From JAHFUS01 sp035689115 (lineage in GTDB: Bacteria; Actinomycetota; Acidimicrobiia; Acidimicrobiales; GCA-2861595): a DNA stretch of 64,000 nt. Under the pieces are notes generated by a model that made no database searches, was not told the origin of the DNA, and was given only the letters and a program-made list of their open reading frames with translations. Numbering within the stretch: the first letter of the stretch is position 1; every line of letters begins with the position of its first letter. The position numbers and the translations under genes were made by a program. The DNA lies in NCBI GenBank assembly GCA_035689115.1, contig DASSMA010000076.1, forward strand, positions 62,001 to 126,000. The letters are read 5' to 3'. This document shows positions 1-6,982 of this stretch, one piece after another.

Positions 1-339
1 GGCGACGGCCAGGGCCAGCGCCAGCTGGGCGGCGCCGGAGCCGTCGGTGACGCCGGCGGCCAGGACGGCCACCCCGCCGGTCACGGCCCCCGCCAGCAGC
101 AGCACCGACAGGCGCTCGCCGGGGCGCCGGCGGGCGACCACTGCGGCGGCGAGCGCCCACGCCGCCACGACCAGGGCCCGCTCGACCTGTCCGGCGATGC
201 GGCCGTCCCCGGCGGCGGCCACACCGGCCACGGCCAGGGCGGCGGCCGCCGCCGCGCCGAGCACGACGGCCGACCCGCCCCTGGTGTCGGCGGTGTCCAG
301 GGTGAGGCCGTCCGCCACGGTGGAGAGCTCCGCCGTCAC
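1..339 (-). CDS. Multi-pass membrane protein, N-terminal fragment (possible sensor kinase)
   Basis: Only the first 113 codons are inside the window; the gene continues past the left edge. From a GTG at 337-339 the frame reads VTAELSTVADG, followed by at least three hydrophobic stretches separated by short charged turns (for example RRRPGERL before a Leu/Ala/Val helix). The turn-plus-helix style RRPGxRLSxLLLAG is common in the membrane portion of actinobacterial sensor histidine kinases, but no kinase motif lies within the window, so the function is open. It starts 11 bases downstream of the ABC ATPase stop, on the same strand, and may belong to the same transcript. Confidence 0.55.
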   Translation of the reverse strand, partial: MTAELSTVADGLTLDTADTRGGSAVVLGAAAAAALAVAGVAAAGDGRIAGQVERALVVAAWALAAAVVARRRPGERLSVLLLAGAVTGGVAVLAAGVTDGSGAAQLALALAVA

Positions 340-350
340 CGGCCGGCCGC

Positions 351-1079
351 CTACCCGCCGGCGAGGGTGCGGGTGGACGCCGCCGCGTCGCCGCCGTCCC
401 CGTCGGCGCCGTCGGACTCGATGCGGCCGTCGCGCATCAGCACCAGCCGGTCGGCGGCGGCGGCCACGTCCTTGTCGTGGGTCACGAGCATGATGGCCTG
501 GCCCTCGCGGTGCAGGCGCCGGAACAGCTCGAGCACCTCCATGCCGCCCGCCGTGTCGAGGGCCCCGGTGGGCTCGTCGGCCAGCAGGAGGGTGGGCTCG
601 TTGGCCAGGGCGCGGGCGATGGCGAGCCGCTGGCGCTGCCCGCCGGACAGCACTCCGGGCGCGCTCTTGGCCTTGTCGGCCAGGCCCAGCAGGTCGAGCA
701 GGTCCCGCGCCCGGCTCTCCGCCTGCTTGCGGGACGACCCGGCGATCACCGCCGGAAGGGTGACGTTCTCCAGCACGCTCATGCCCTCGAGGAGGTTGAA
801 GAACTGGAACACGATCCCGATGTGGGCCCGGCGGATGCGGGCCAGCTCGTTCTCGTCCTTGCCCACCAGCGACTGGCCGGCCAGGGTGATCTGCCCGTCG
901 CTCGGCGTGTCGAGGCCGGCGATCAGGTTCAGCAGGGTGGACTTCCCGCAGCCCGACGGGCCCATCACCGCCACGAACTCCCCGTCCTCGAGGACGAGGT
1001 CGACGCCGCGCAGGGCGCGCACCGGCACGCCCTCGGACTCGTAGGTCTTCCGCACCCCGCTCGCTTCGACGACCGTCAC
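351..1079 (-). CDS. ABC transporter ATPase, MacB/LolD-like
   Basis: A 242-residue ATP-binding subunit of the family that pairs with FtsX-like permeases (lipoprotein or peptide efflux and cell-envelope remodelling). Visible motifs in order are Walker A GPSGCGKST near residue 38, the Q-loop in IVFQFFNLLEG, the signature LSGGQRQR, Walker B LLLADEPTGALD and the H-loop VTHDKD. The start is the GTG at 1077-1079, preceded by AAGGGAG at good spacing; an upstream frame extension with no conserved character was excluded. The permease that probably partners it ends 96 bases upstream on the same strand. The order permease, ATPase, membrane protein suggests an operon. Confidence 0.9.
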   Translation of the reverse strand: MTVVEASGVRKTYESEGVPVRALRGVDLVLEDGEFVAVMGPSGCGKSTLLNLIAGLDTPSDGQITLAGQSLVGKDENELARIRRAHIGIVFQFFNLLEGMSVLENVTLPAVIAGSSRKQAESRARDLLDLLGLADKAKSAPGVLSGGQRQRLAIARALANEPTLLLADEPTGALDTAGGMEVLELFRRLHREGQAIMLVTHDKDVAAAADRLVLMRDGRIESDGADGDGGDAAASTRTLAGG

Positions 1080-1175
1080 CGCACGCTCCCTTGCTGTTCC
1101 TGGTCCCATTTGGCACCACCGCCGGCTCTGCTGCAAGTGTGCCGCCCCCCGGACCGGTGTTCGGACAACCCCACC

Positions 1176-3557
1176 TCAATCTCGCCGCAGCACCTCGGCC
1201 GGGTCCAGGCGGGCCGCCGCCCGGCGGGGCGGGACGGCCGCCACCTGGGCCAGCGCCAGCACGGCCAGTGGGATCCCGAGCAGGGCGACGGCCGGGATGG
1301 ACGCCACCGGCGGCAGGTCGATGGCGCCGGTGACGAGCGCCCACACCGCCCGCCCGGCGACCACCCCGAGCAGGACGCCGATGGTGCAGCTGCCCAGCAC
1401 GAGGGCCAGGGCCTGGGTGCTCACCACCGTGCGCAGCTGGCGGGCGGTGAAGCCCAGGCAGCGCAGCACGGCCAGCTCGTGGCGGCGCCGGCGCACGGCC
1501 GTGGCCACGGCGTGGCCGAGGCTGAGCACGGCCACCACGACGAGGAACCCGGCCAGCAGCCAGGGCACCAGGCGCACCTGGCGGAGCCGCTCGGCCTGGG
1601 CGGGCGGCGCCGGCGCCCGCACGCCGACCCGGTTGCCGGGGTCGGCGTAGCGGGCCGAGACCCGGGCCAGCGAGGCACGCGGGCGCAGGGTGAGGGCCAC
1701 GTTGTCCGAGCATTCGTCGTCGGGGCCGCAGCCGGCGAAGCCGAGCCGCCGGGCACCGTCGCCGGACAGAGCCACCCCTTCGCTGCTGGACCCCCCGTCG
1801 GAGCGCACCGGGAACACAGCCTCGCCGACCACGTGGAACGGGGCGGTGGACTCGCCCAGGCCGATGGAGACGGTGTCGCCGACCCGGGCGCCGGCCGCCC
1901 GCAGGGTGGCGGAGCCGAAGAGCGCGTCGTCGGCGCTGGCCAGCTGGCGGCCGGCCAGCAGCACCAGGCGGGAGTCGCCCTTGAGGGGCGTGACGACCAG
2001 CCCCGTCGTCGGCCGGCCGCCGGCGGTGAGGCCCACGCCCTCGCTGATCAGCGCGGCGGCGGCCAGGTCGGCGTCGCCCCGCACCCGCTCGGGGTCGACC
2101 GCCCCGTCGTCGAGATCGCTCGTCTCGGTCCCCGTGATCGCCGCGTCCCATCCCCACCCGTACAGCCGGGGCTGGACGAGCAGCTGCGACGAGCTGGCGG
2201 CGAAGACGACGGCGGCCAGCACGCCGACCACCGCCGCCACCGACGCGGCGGCGGCCGCCCGGGCCGGCGTCACCTCCCGCCCGCCCCGCCGGCGGGCCAG
2301 GAGCAGGCCGGCGGTGACCGCGGGCGGCACACCGGTGAGGCGGGACTCGAGCGCGCTCGGCCGCACGGGCGCCGGCCGGCGGCTCCTCGTCGCCTGGACG
2401 GCGGCGAACACGGCCAGGGCGGCGACCCCGACGGCACCCAGGGCGGCGCCGGCGGCCAGCACGAACGGGTCGGCGACCACCCCGTGGCGCGGGTCGGCCA
2501 GGCGGGCCTGACCGACGGGCATGGTGGGCGACGCCAGCACCGACGCCGCCGCCCCGGCCACGACGCCGCCGGCGGCGAACAGCGCCCCGGGAACGGCGAT
2601 CCTGCCGATCCGGTCGGCCCGCCGCACCGCGAGGGCCCGCAGGGCGGCGTCGTCGCCCTGGGCCGCGGCCGCCGCCCTGGCCAGTGCGAGCCCGACGGCC
2701 ACCAGCCCGCTGACCGCCATGGCCGCGGCCAGCGCCCACAGCCCGGTGCTCACCACGTCGCTCGGCGGCCTGAGGGCAGCCTCGATCTGGGAGGCGCCGA
2801 AGCTCCCGTCGACGCTGGCGCCGGGCGCCAGGTCGCGGAGGCCGGCGGCGAAGCGCTCCGAGGCGCCCGGCGCCAGCCGCACCAGCGCCACCCGGTCGAG
2901 GAGCCCGATCGAGCCCCGGTGTCGCTCCAACACCGCCGGCGTGAGCGGCGTGATGGCGACGTCGCCCTCCCGGCCGCCGAGGTCGGTGGCCTGGCGGAGG
3001 ATGCCGACGACGCGCAGCGACAGGGGCGGCCCGTCCGGTGCCACGTCGCCCGCATCCTGGAGGCGGGCGGCGGCGGCGGCCGACCAGGTGTCGAGCCGCA
3101 ACCGGTCCCCCACTCCCAGGTGCAGCCGGCGGGCGGTGGCCTCGCCGAGGGCGATCTCGTCGGCCCGGGCCGGATCGGGCCGCCGGCCGTGCACCACCGG
3201 CTCGGTGAAGAACGGGCGACCGGCGCCAGGGCCGTCGGGCGCGAAAAGGGGGAAGAAGTCCGAAGCCCCCACGCCATGGGGCTGGGTGGCCAGCAACGTG
3301 TACGTCGCCGCCCCCCGGACGCCGGGCAGGCGGGCCAGGTCGGCGGCCCCCGTGTCGGCGGGCAGCCCGAGGACGAAGGCATCCGGCTCGGCGGCCGCCG
3401 CCAGGTAGCGGGCCGGCGCGCGGTGCGCCCGGCGGGCGCCCGCCGCACACGTGAGGACGGCACCGGTGACCAGGGCGGCGAGCAGGGCGACCATCAGCAG
3501 GGCGCGCCAGCGCCGCCGCAACTCGTTTCCCACGAGCAGCCGCAGACCGTCACTCAT
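1176..3557 (-). CDS. FtsX-like ABC transporter permease
   Basis: A 793-residue permease. It opens MSDGLRLLVGNELRRRW, then has one transmembrane helix, a large extracytoplasmic MacB-type domain with the typical loop LHLGVGDRLRL, a central set of helices, a second extracytoplasmic domain and three C-terminal helices. It ends with the intracellular turn and tail typical of the family (RRRRHELAVLRCLGFTARQL, later PPRRAAARLDPAEVLRRD). The duplicated FtsX architecture without a fused ATPase matches actinobacterial ABC exporters working with a separate MacB/LolD-type ATPase, here at 351-1079. The ATG at 3555-3557 was chosen because the longer frame has no conserved residues. A second permease of the same type lies at 18425-20776. 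Confidence 0.88.
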   Translation of the reverse strand: MSDGLRLLVGNELRRRWRALLMVALLAALVTGAVLTCAAGARRAHRAPARYLAAAAEPDAFVLGLPADTGAADLARLPGVRGAATYTLLATQPHGVGASDFFPLFAPDGPGAGRPFFTEPVVHGRRPDPARADEIALGEATARRLHLGVGDRLRLDTWSAAAAARLQDAGDVAPDGPPLSLRVVGILRQATDLGGREGDVAITPLTPAVLERHRGSIGLLDRVALVRLAPGASERFAAGLRDLAPGASVDGSFGASQIEAALRPPSDVVSTGLWALAAAMAVSGLVAVGLALARAAAAAQGDDAALRALAVRRADRIGRIAVPGALFAAGGVVAGAAASVLASPTMPVGQARLADPRHGVVADPFVLAAGAALGAVGVAALAVFAAVQATRSRRPAPVRPSALESRLTGVPPAVTAGLLLARRRGGREVTPARAAAAASVAAVVGVLAAVVFAASSSQLLVQPRLYGWGWDAAITGTETSDLDDGAVDPERVRGDADLAAAALISEGVGLTAGGRPTTGLVVTPLKGDSRLVLLAGRQLASADDALFGSATLRAAGARVGDTVSIGLGESTAPFHVVGEAVFPVRSDGGSSSEGVALSGDGARRLGFAGCGPDDECSDNVALTLRPRASLARVSARYADPGNRVGVRAPAPPAQAERLRQVRLVPWLLAGFLVVVAVLSLGHAVATAVRRRRHELAVLRCLGFTARQLRTVVSTQALALVLGSCTIGVLLGVVAGRAVWALVTGAIDLPPVASIPAVALLGIPLAVLALAQVAAVPPRRAAARLDPAEVLRRD

Positions 3558-3833
3558 CGTCCGCCCCCACTCATCCACGTCGAGTGTGGCAGCCGGAAGG
3601 CCGGCCGGCGAGGGGGCCAGCCCACCCCACCGCCCTCGGGCCAGCACCCCGAGAACGTCGAGCCTGCCCTCTTGGCAGCGGGGGCACGGGATGCCATCCT
3701 CTTGGCCGAAGGGCTGACGGGACGGGGCGACGCCGGGGGGCGGCGGCGGGTGGCCACCTGCTGTCGTGGCGCCGGATCGTCCGTCGGCCCCTCACCGACA
3801 TCCGGGGGGACCCGGCGGACTTGAGGAGGATCG

Positions 3834-4223
3834 ATGAGGACAATGGGACGGATCGCAACGGGGGCGGCGGGCATCGCCGCATCCCTGCTGCTGGCGGCCG
3901 GACCGGCGCTGGCCCACGAGTGCACCAACGCGGCGCGTGACTCGCACGACCCGAGCAAGGGCGCGCAGATCATCTTCGGCTGCGGCGACGGCGACATCAT
4001 CAGCGCCAAGAAGCACGCCATCAAGGTGATGGAAGCGGGCGGCTTCCCCAGCGGCTGGATCGCCTTCGACGTGGACTGCGACGGGGTGGCCGACGCCGGC
4101 ACCTACATCGTGGGCCCGATGGGCGAGCTTCCCGAGCAGGCCCAGGCCGGCGGCTCCACGACCAACGGCGTGATGAACATCTGCACGTACTTCGGCCTCC
4201 CCGACGGCTGCACCGACGGGTAG
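3834..4223 (+). CDS. Small secreted protein of unknown function
   Basis: A 129-residue protein with a clear signal peptide: basic MRTMGR, a hydrophobic Ala/Leu core and a cleavage-like site GPALAHE near residue 27. The mature part is about 100 residues with five cysteines (ECTN, FGCGDGD, DVDCDG, NICTYF, DGCTDG), which suggests disulfide bonding outside the cell. A GAGGAG ribosome site precedes the ATG. I recognise no family. DVDCDGVAD resembles an EF-hand-like Asp loop but is too short to call. The gene ends just before a strong hairpin shared with the converging gene at 4279. Confidence 0.75.
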   Translation: MRTMGRIATGAAGIAASLLLAAGPALAHECTNAARDSHDPSKGAQIIFGCGDGDIISAKKHAIKVMEAGGFPSGWIAFDVDCDGVADAGTYIVGPMGELPEQAQAGGSTTNGVMNICTYFGLPDGCTDG

Positions 4224-4235
4224 CTCGCGCCGGGA

Positions 4236-4266
4236 CGCCGGCGCCGCCCTTGCGGCGGCGCCGGCG
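4236..4266. terminator. Bidirectional hairpin between convergent genes
   Basis: Perfect 13-base arms (4236-4248 and 4254-4266, almost all G and C) enclose a 5-base loop. The hairpin sits between the stop at 4223 (+) and the stop at 4279 (-). It has no T-tract, as is common in high-GC actinobacteria. Confidence 0.65.
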
Positions 4267-4278
4267 CTCCACCCTCGG

Positions 4279-4818
4279 TCACTCGCCGCTGTTACCGGTG
4301 GCGTACCGCACCACCTCGGAGTCGGTGATGGCGAGGAGCTGCTCGTCCTTGTCGCCCGACGTGTAGTACACCCGGCTGCTCACCCCGATCCGGGCCCGCG
4401 ACGACAGGACCACGGCCCGGCCCTCGTCGAAGACCAGTTCCGGATTGCACACCGAGTTCACCGTCGTCAGCTCGAAGGGGATGTTCCGCGAACTGAAGTC
4501 GACCGTGTAGTCGGCGGGGATCGAGAACGCCGTCGTGCCGACGGGGTTGTTGTCGTCGCTGAAGCCCTTGTACCAGCGGACGACGACCCGCGCCGGCTGC
4601 TCCGACCGGTTGGTGACGCTCACCACGGTCGCCGAGCGGATCCGCCCCCCGACCACCGAGTTCATGTACGTCACCAGGAACCGGGGCACGACGAGTGGGA
4701 GTGGGACGCCCACCAGCTCGTCGAGATCGCCGATGGCGACCGCCTGCTCGAGGCGCTTCCGCGCCCTGGGGTCGGTCGGGATCTTCGGGGACTTCTCGGG
4801 AATCAGGTACTCACTCAT
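4279..4818 (-). CDS. Hypothetical protein, probable beta-sandwich
   Basis: A 179-residue soluble protein beginning MSEYLIPEKSPKIPTDP, with no signal peptide or membrane segment. The second half alternates hydrophobic and polar residues with motifs such as VTNRSEQPARVVVRWYKGF and SIPADYTVDFSSRNIPFEL. This pattern of short strands is seen in immunoglobulin-like or CARDB-like domains, and that reading is structural inference only. A GGAGAC ribosome site precedes the ATG. It stands alone between the secreted protein and the transporter-decarboxylase pair. I do not recognise the family. Confidence 0.72.
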   Translation of the reverse strand: MSEYLIPEKSPKIPTDPRARKRLEQAVAIGDLDELVGVPLPLVVPRFLVTYMNSVVGGRIRSATVVSVTNRSEQPARVVVRWYKGFSDDNNPVGTTAFSIPADYTVDFSSRNIPFELTTVNSVCNPELVFDEGRAVVLSSRARIGVSSRVYYTSGDKDEQLLAITDSEVVRYATGNSGE

Positions 4819-4885
4819 GGGATGTCTCCAGACCGGGCGGCGGGTGTGACCGGCCGCCGTCCGGAGACCCCGGAGTCGCCGCTCC

Positions 4886-5752
4886 TCAGCCCCCCGGGTC
4901 CAACGATCCGATCAGCGGGGCGGCGGCGCTGATACACGGAGCTTCGTTGCGCGCAAGCACCAGCGAGGCGACCGTCGCCAGGACGAAGCCTGCGGCACCC
5001 GCCGGCGCCATGCCCGGGCGGGCGCGGTCACCGAGGGCGAGGACGCCGACCGCCGAGGGCAGGAGCGACTCGACGGCCAAGCAGGCGGCGGTGGCGGCGG
5101 TGGCGGACGACCGCCGTAGCGCGCCGCCGTAGAGGTGCAGGCCGAGCACGACGTAGCCGGCCAGCGCCCACCCGAGCGGGTCGGCGAGCAGCGCCGGCCG
5201 GGACCCCGCGCCGAGGGCCCGGGCGGCCAGGGCGAAGCCGGCGAACGCCGTCCCGCTCAGGGCGGCGAGCACCGGGCCGGTGGCGCCGGCCGGCCGCCGG
5301 TCGAGCAGCAGGGCGGCGGCGGCGACCAGCGGCAGGCCGGCGACGAGGGCGCCCGCCGTCCATCGGGCAGGGTGCGGACCGGCGGGCGAGGCCGCCGCTG
5401 CGGCGAAGGCCAATCCGCCTACTGCCGCAATGACCGCGAGGCGCTCGCCCCGGCGCAGCGCCTCGCCGCTCACCAGGGCGGCGAGCAGGGCGGTGACGGC
5501 GAGGCTCGAGGCCAGCGCCGCCTCCACCACGAAGACGGGGAGCACGCGGATGGCCCACGCCGAGAGCACGAACCCCGCCCCGTCGAGCGCCACGCCGGCC
5601 TGGAACGGCCGCTGCCGGCCCAGCCGCAGGAGGCTCCGCGGGTCGCCGGCCCGCCACTCTGGCGCGCGGGCGGCGCCGGCGTGCTGGAGGACCGAGGCGG
5701 CGCCGAAGCAGGCGGCGGCGGCGACCGAGGCGGCGACGGCCGCACCCGTCAC
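4886..5752 (-). CDS. EamA/DMT-family membrane transporter
   Basis: A 288-residue protein consisting almost entirely of about ten hydrophobic helices rich in Ala, Leu and Val, in two similar halves, as in the drug/metabolite transporter superfamily (small metabolite or amino-acid export across the inner membrane). The GTG start at 5750-5752 overlaps the decarboxylase stop in a GTGA arrangement, so the two are almost certainly co-translated. The pairing suggests export of the decarboxylase product or a related amine or amino acid; that link is inferred from position only. The N-terminus VTGAAVAASVAAAACFGAAS matches the start of a first EamA helix. Confidence 0.8.
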   Translation of the reverse strand: MTGAAVAASVAAAACFGAASVLQHAGAARAPEWRAGDPRSLLRLGRQRPFQAGVALDGAGFVLSAWAIRVLPVFVVEAALASSLAVTALLAALVSGEALRRGERLAVIAAVGGLAFAAAAASPAGPHPARWTAGALVAGLPLVAAAALLLDRRPAGATGPVLAALSGTAFAGFALAARALGAGSRPALLADPLGWALAGYVVLGLHLYGGALRRSSATAATAACLAVESLLPSAVGVLALGDRARPGMAPAGAAGFVLATVASLVLARNEAPCISAAAPLIGSLDPGG

Positions 5753-6933
5753 TCGAGCGGCTCGCCGGCGGTGCAGACCACCCGAGGGGGCGGGAAGCCG
5801 TTGAAGTGCGAGGCGTAGCTGGTGGTGTAGGCACCGGCGGAACCGATGTAGAGCCGCTGGCCCTCGGCCAGGTCGGCGGGGAGCAGGGCGCCGTAGAACA
5901 TGGTGTCGCTGCTGTCGCACGACGGGCCGGTGACGGTGAAGGGCACCAGCGGCGCCGAGGACGTTCCGCCCGCCCGCAGGGGGAAGCACCACCGGCCACC
6001 GGTCTGCACGGCCTCCATGAGGCCGTTGTAGCCACCGACGTCGAGATAGCACCACAGCCCACCGGGCCGTCGGTCGACGCCGATCACGGTCGCCGCCAGC
6101 ACCGCGCTCTCGGCCACGAGGAACCGCCCGGGTTCGGACACGACGGAGGCCGGGCGGACGGGCAGCCGTCCGAGGGCGGCCCGGATCGGCGTCGCGATCT
6201 GCTCGATGGTCGGGACGGGATCGGCGTACACGGCGGGGAACCCGCCCCCGATGTCGAGGAGTTGCAGCTCGATCCCCTCGCGCTCGAGCAGGCGCAGGAG
6301 CAGCCCGCACTGGGCGATGGCCTTGGCCCACGCCTCGGCGTCGGTGCACTGCGAGCCGACGTGGAACGTCACCCCGTGGGGGACGAGCCCGAGCCGGCTG
6401 GCCAGGACGAGCAGGCGGCAGGCCTCGTCGACGGACGTGCCGAACTTCTCCGAGAGCGGGAACAGGCTGTGGTTGTCGTTCACCCGGAGGCGGACGAAGA
6501 CCTCGCTCCGCGGGGCGTGGAGGGCCAGCTTCTGGAGTTCTGCCTGCCCGTCGAACCCGAACCGCCGCACGCCGGCGAGGTGGGCCGCCCGGATGTGGGC
6601 GGACGGCTTCACCGTGTTGCTGTAGAGCACCCTCCCCGGCTCGCCGCCCGCTTCCTGCACCAGCTCGAGCTCGCGCAGGGACGCGATCTCGAAACCCGCT
6701 CCGAGACCGGCGAGGGTTCGCAGGATGGGGAGTGACGGGTTGCACTTCACGGCGTAGTGGACCTCGACCTCCGGCAGCGCCTCCCGCAGGAGCGCGTACC
6801 GGTGGGCCACCACCGAGGTGTCGCAGACGAGGGCCGGCGTGGGCCCCTCGAGCCGGTCGAGCACCTGCGGCTGGAGCGTGGACGGCCAGTGGCCGTGCCG
6901 GTCCGGGCGCGTGCAGACAGCGTTGATCGACAT
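5749..6933 (-). CDS. Type III PLP-dependent decarboxylase, ornithine/lysine decarboxylase-like
   Basis: A 394-residue enzyme of the Orn/DAP/Arg decarboxylase group 2 (alanine-racemase fold). Key features are HYAVKCNP with the PLP-binding lysine, FHVGSQC, the PLP phosphate-binding glycine run DIGGGFPAVY, EPGRFLV, and GPSCDSSDTMFYG with the cysteine donated across the dimer interface. The C-terminal YTTSYASHFNGFPPP is typical of ornithine decarboxylases rather than diaminopimelate decarboxylases. The likely reaction is amino acid to diamine plus CO2; the substrate (ornithine, lysine or other) cannot be fixed from sequence. ATG 6931-6933 is preceded by GGAGGGG. It is divergent from the GGDEF-EAL gene and overlaps the DMT transporter gene by four bases. 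Confidence 0.88.
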   Translation of the reverse strand: MSINAVCTRPDRHGHWPSTLQPQVLDRLEGPTPALVCDTSVVAHRYALLREALPEVEVHYAVKCNPSLPILRTLAGLGAGFEIASLRELELVQEAGGEPGRVLYSNTVKPSAHIRAAHLAGVRRFGFDGQAELQKLALHAPRSEVFVRLRVNDNHSLFPLSEKFGTSVDEACRLLVLASRLGLVPHGVTFHVGSQCTDAEAWAKAIAQCGLLLRLLEREGIELQLLDIGGGFPAVYADPVPTIEQIATPIRAALGRLPVRPASVVSEPGRFLVAESAVLAATVIGVDRRPGGLWCYLDVGGYNGLMEAVQTGGRWCFPLRAGGTSSAPLVPFTVTGPSCDSSDTMFYGALLPADLAEGQRLYIGSAGAYTTSYASHFNGFPPPRVVCTAGEPLE

Positions 6934-6982
6934 GCTTCGTGGATCCCCTCCGTCGGTCGCGCCAGGCGCGGCGCTGGAACCG

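Noticed and set aside
477..3824. Very long open frame on the plus strand opposite the ABC transporter genes (over 1,100 codons)
   Set aside because: It is rich in Gly, Arg, His and Gln with no motif, and exactly opposes genes with clear domains. In DNA this GC-rich, stops are rare in other frames. The same applies to long opposing frames at 6757-10329, 37933-42339 and 59638-63231.
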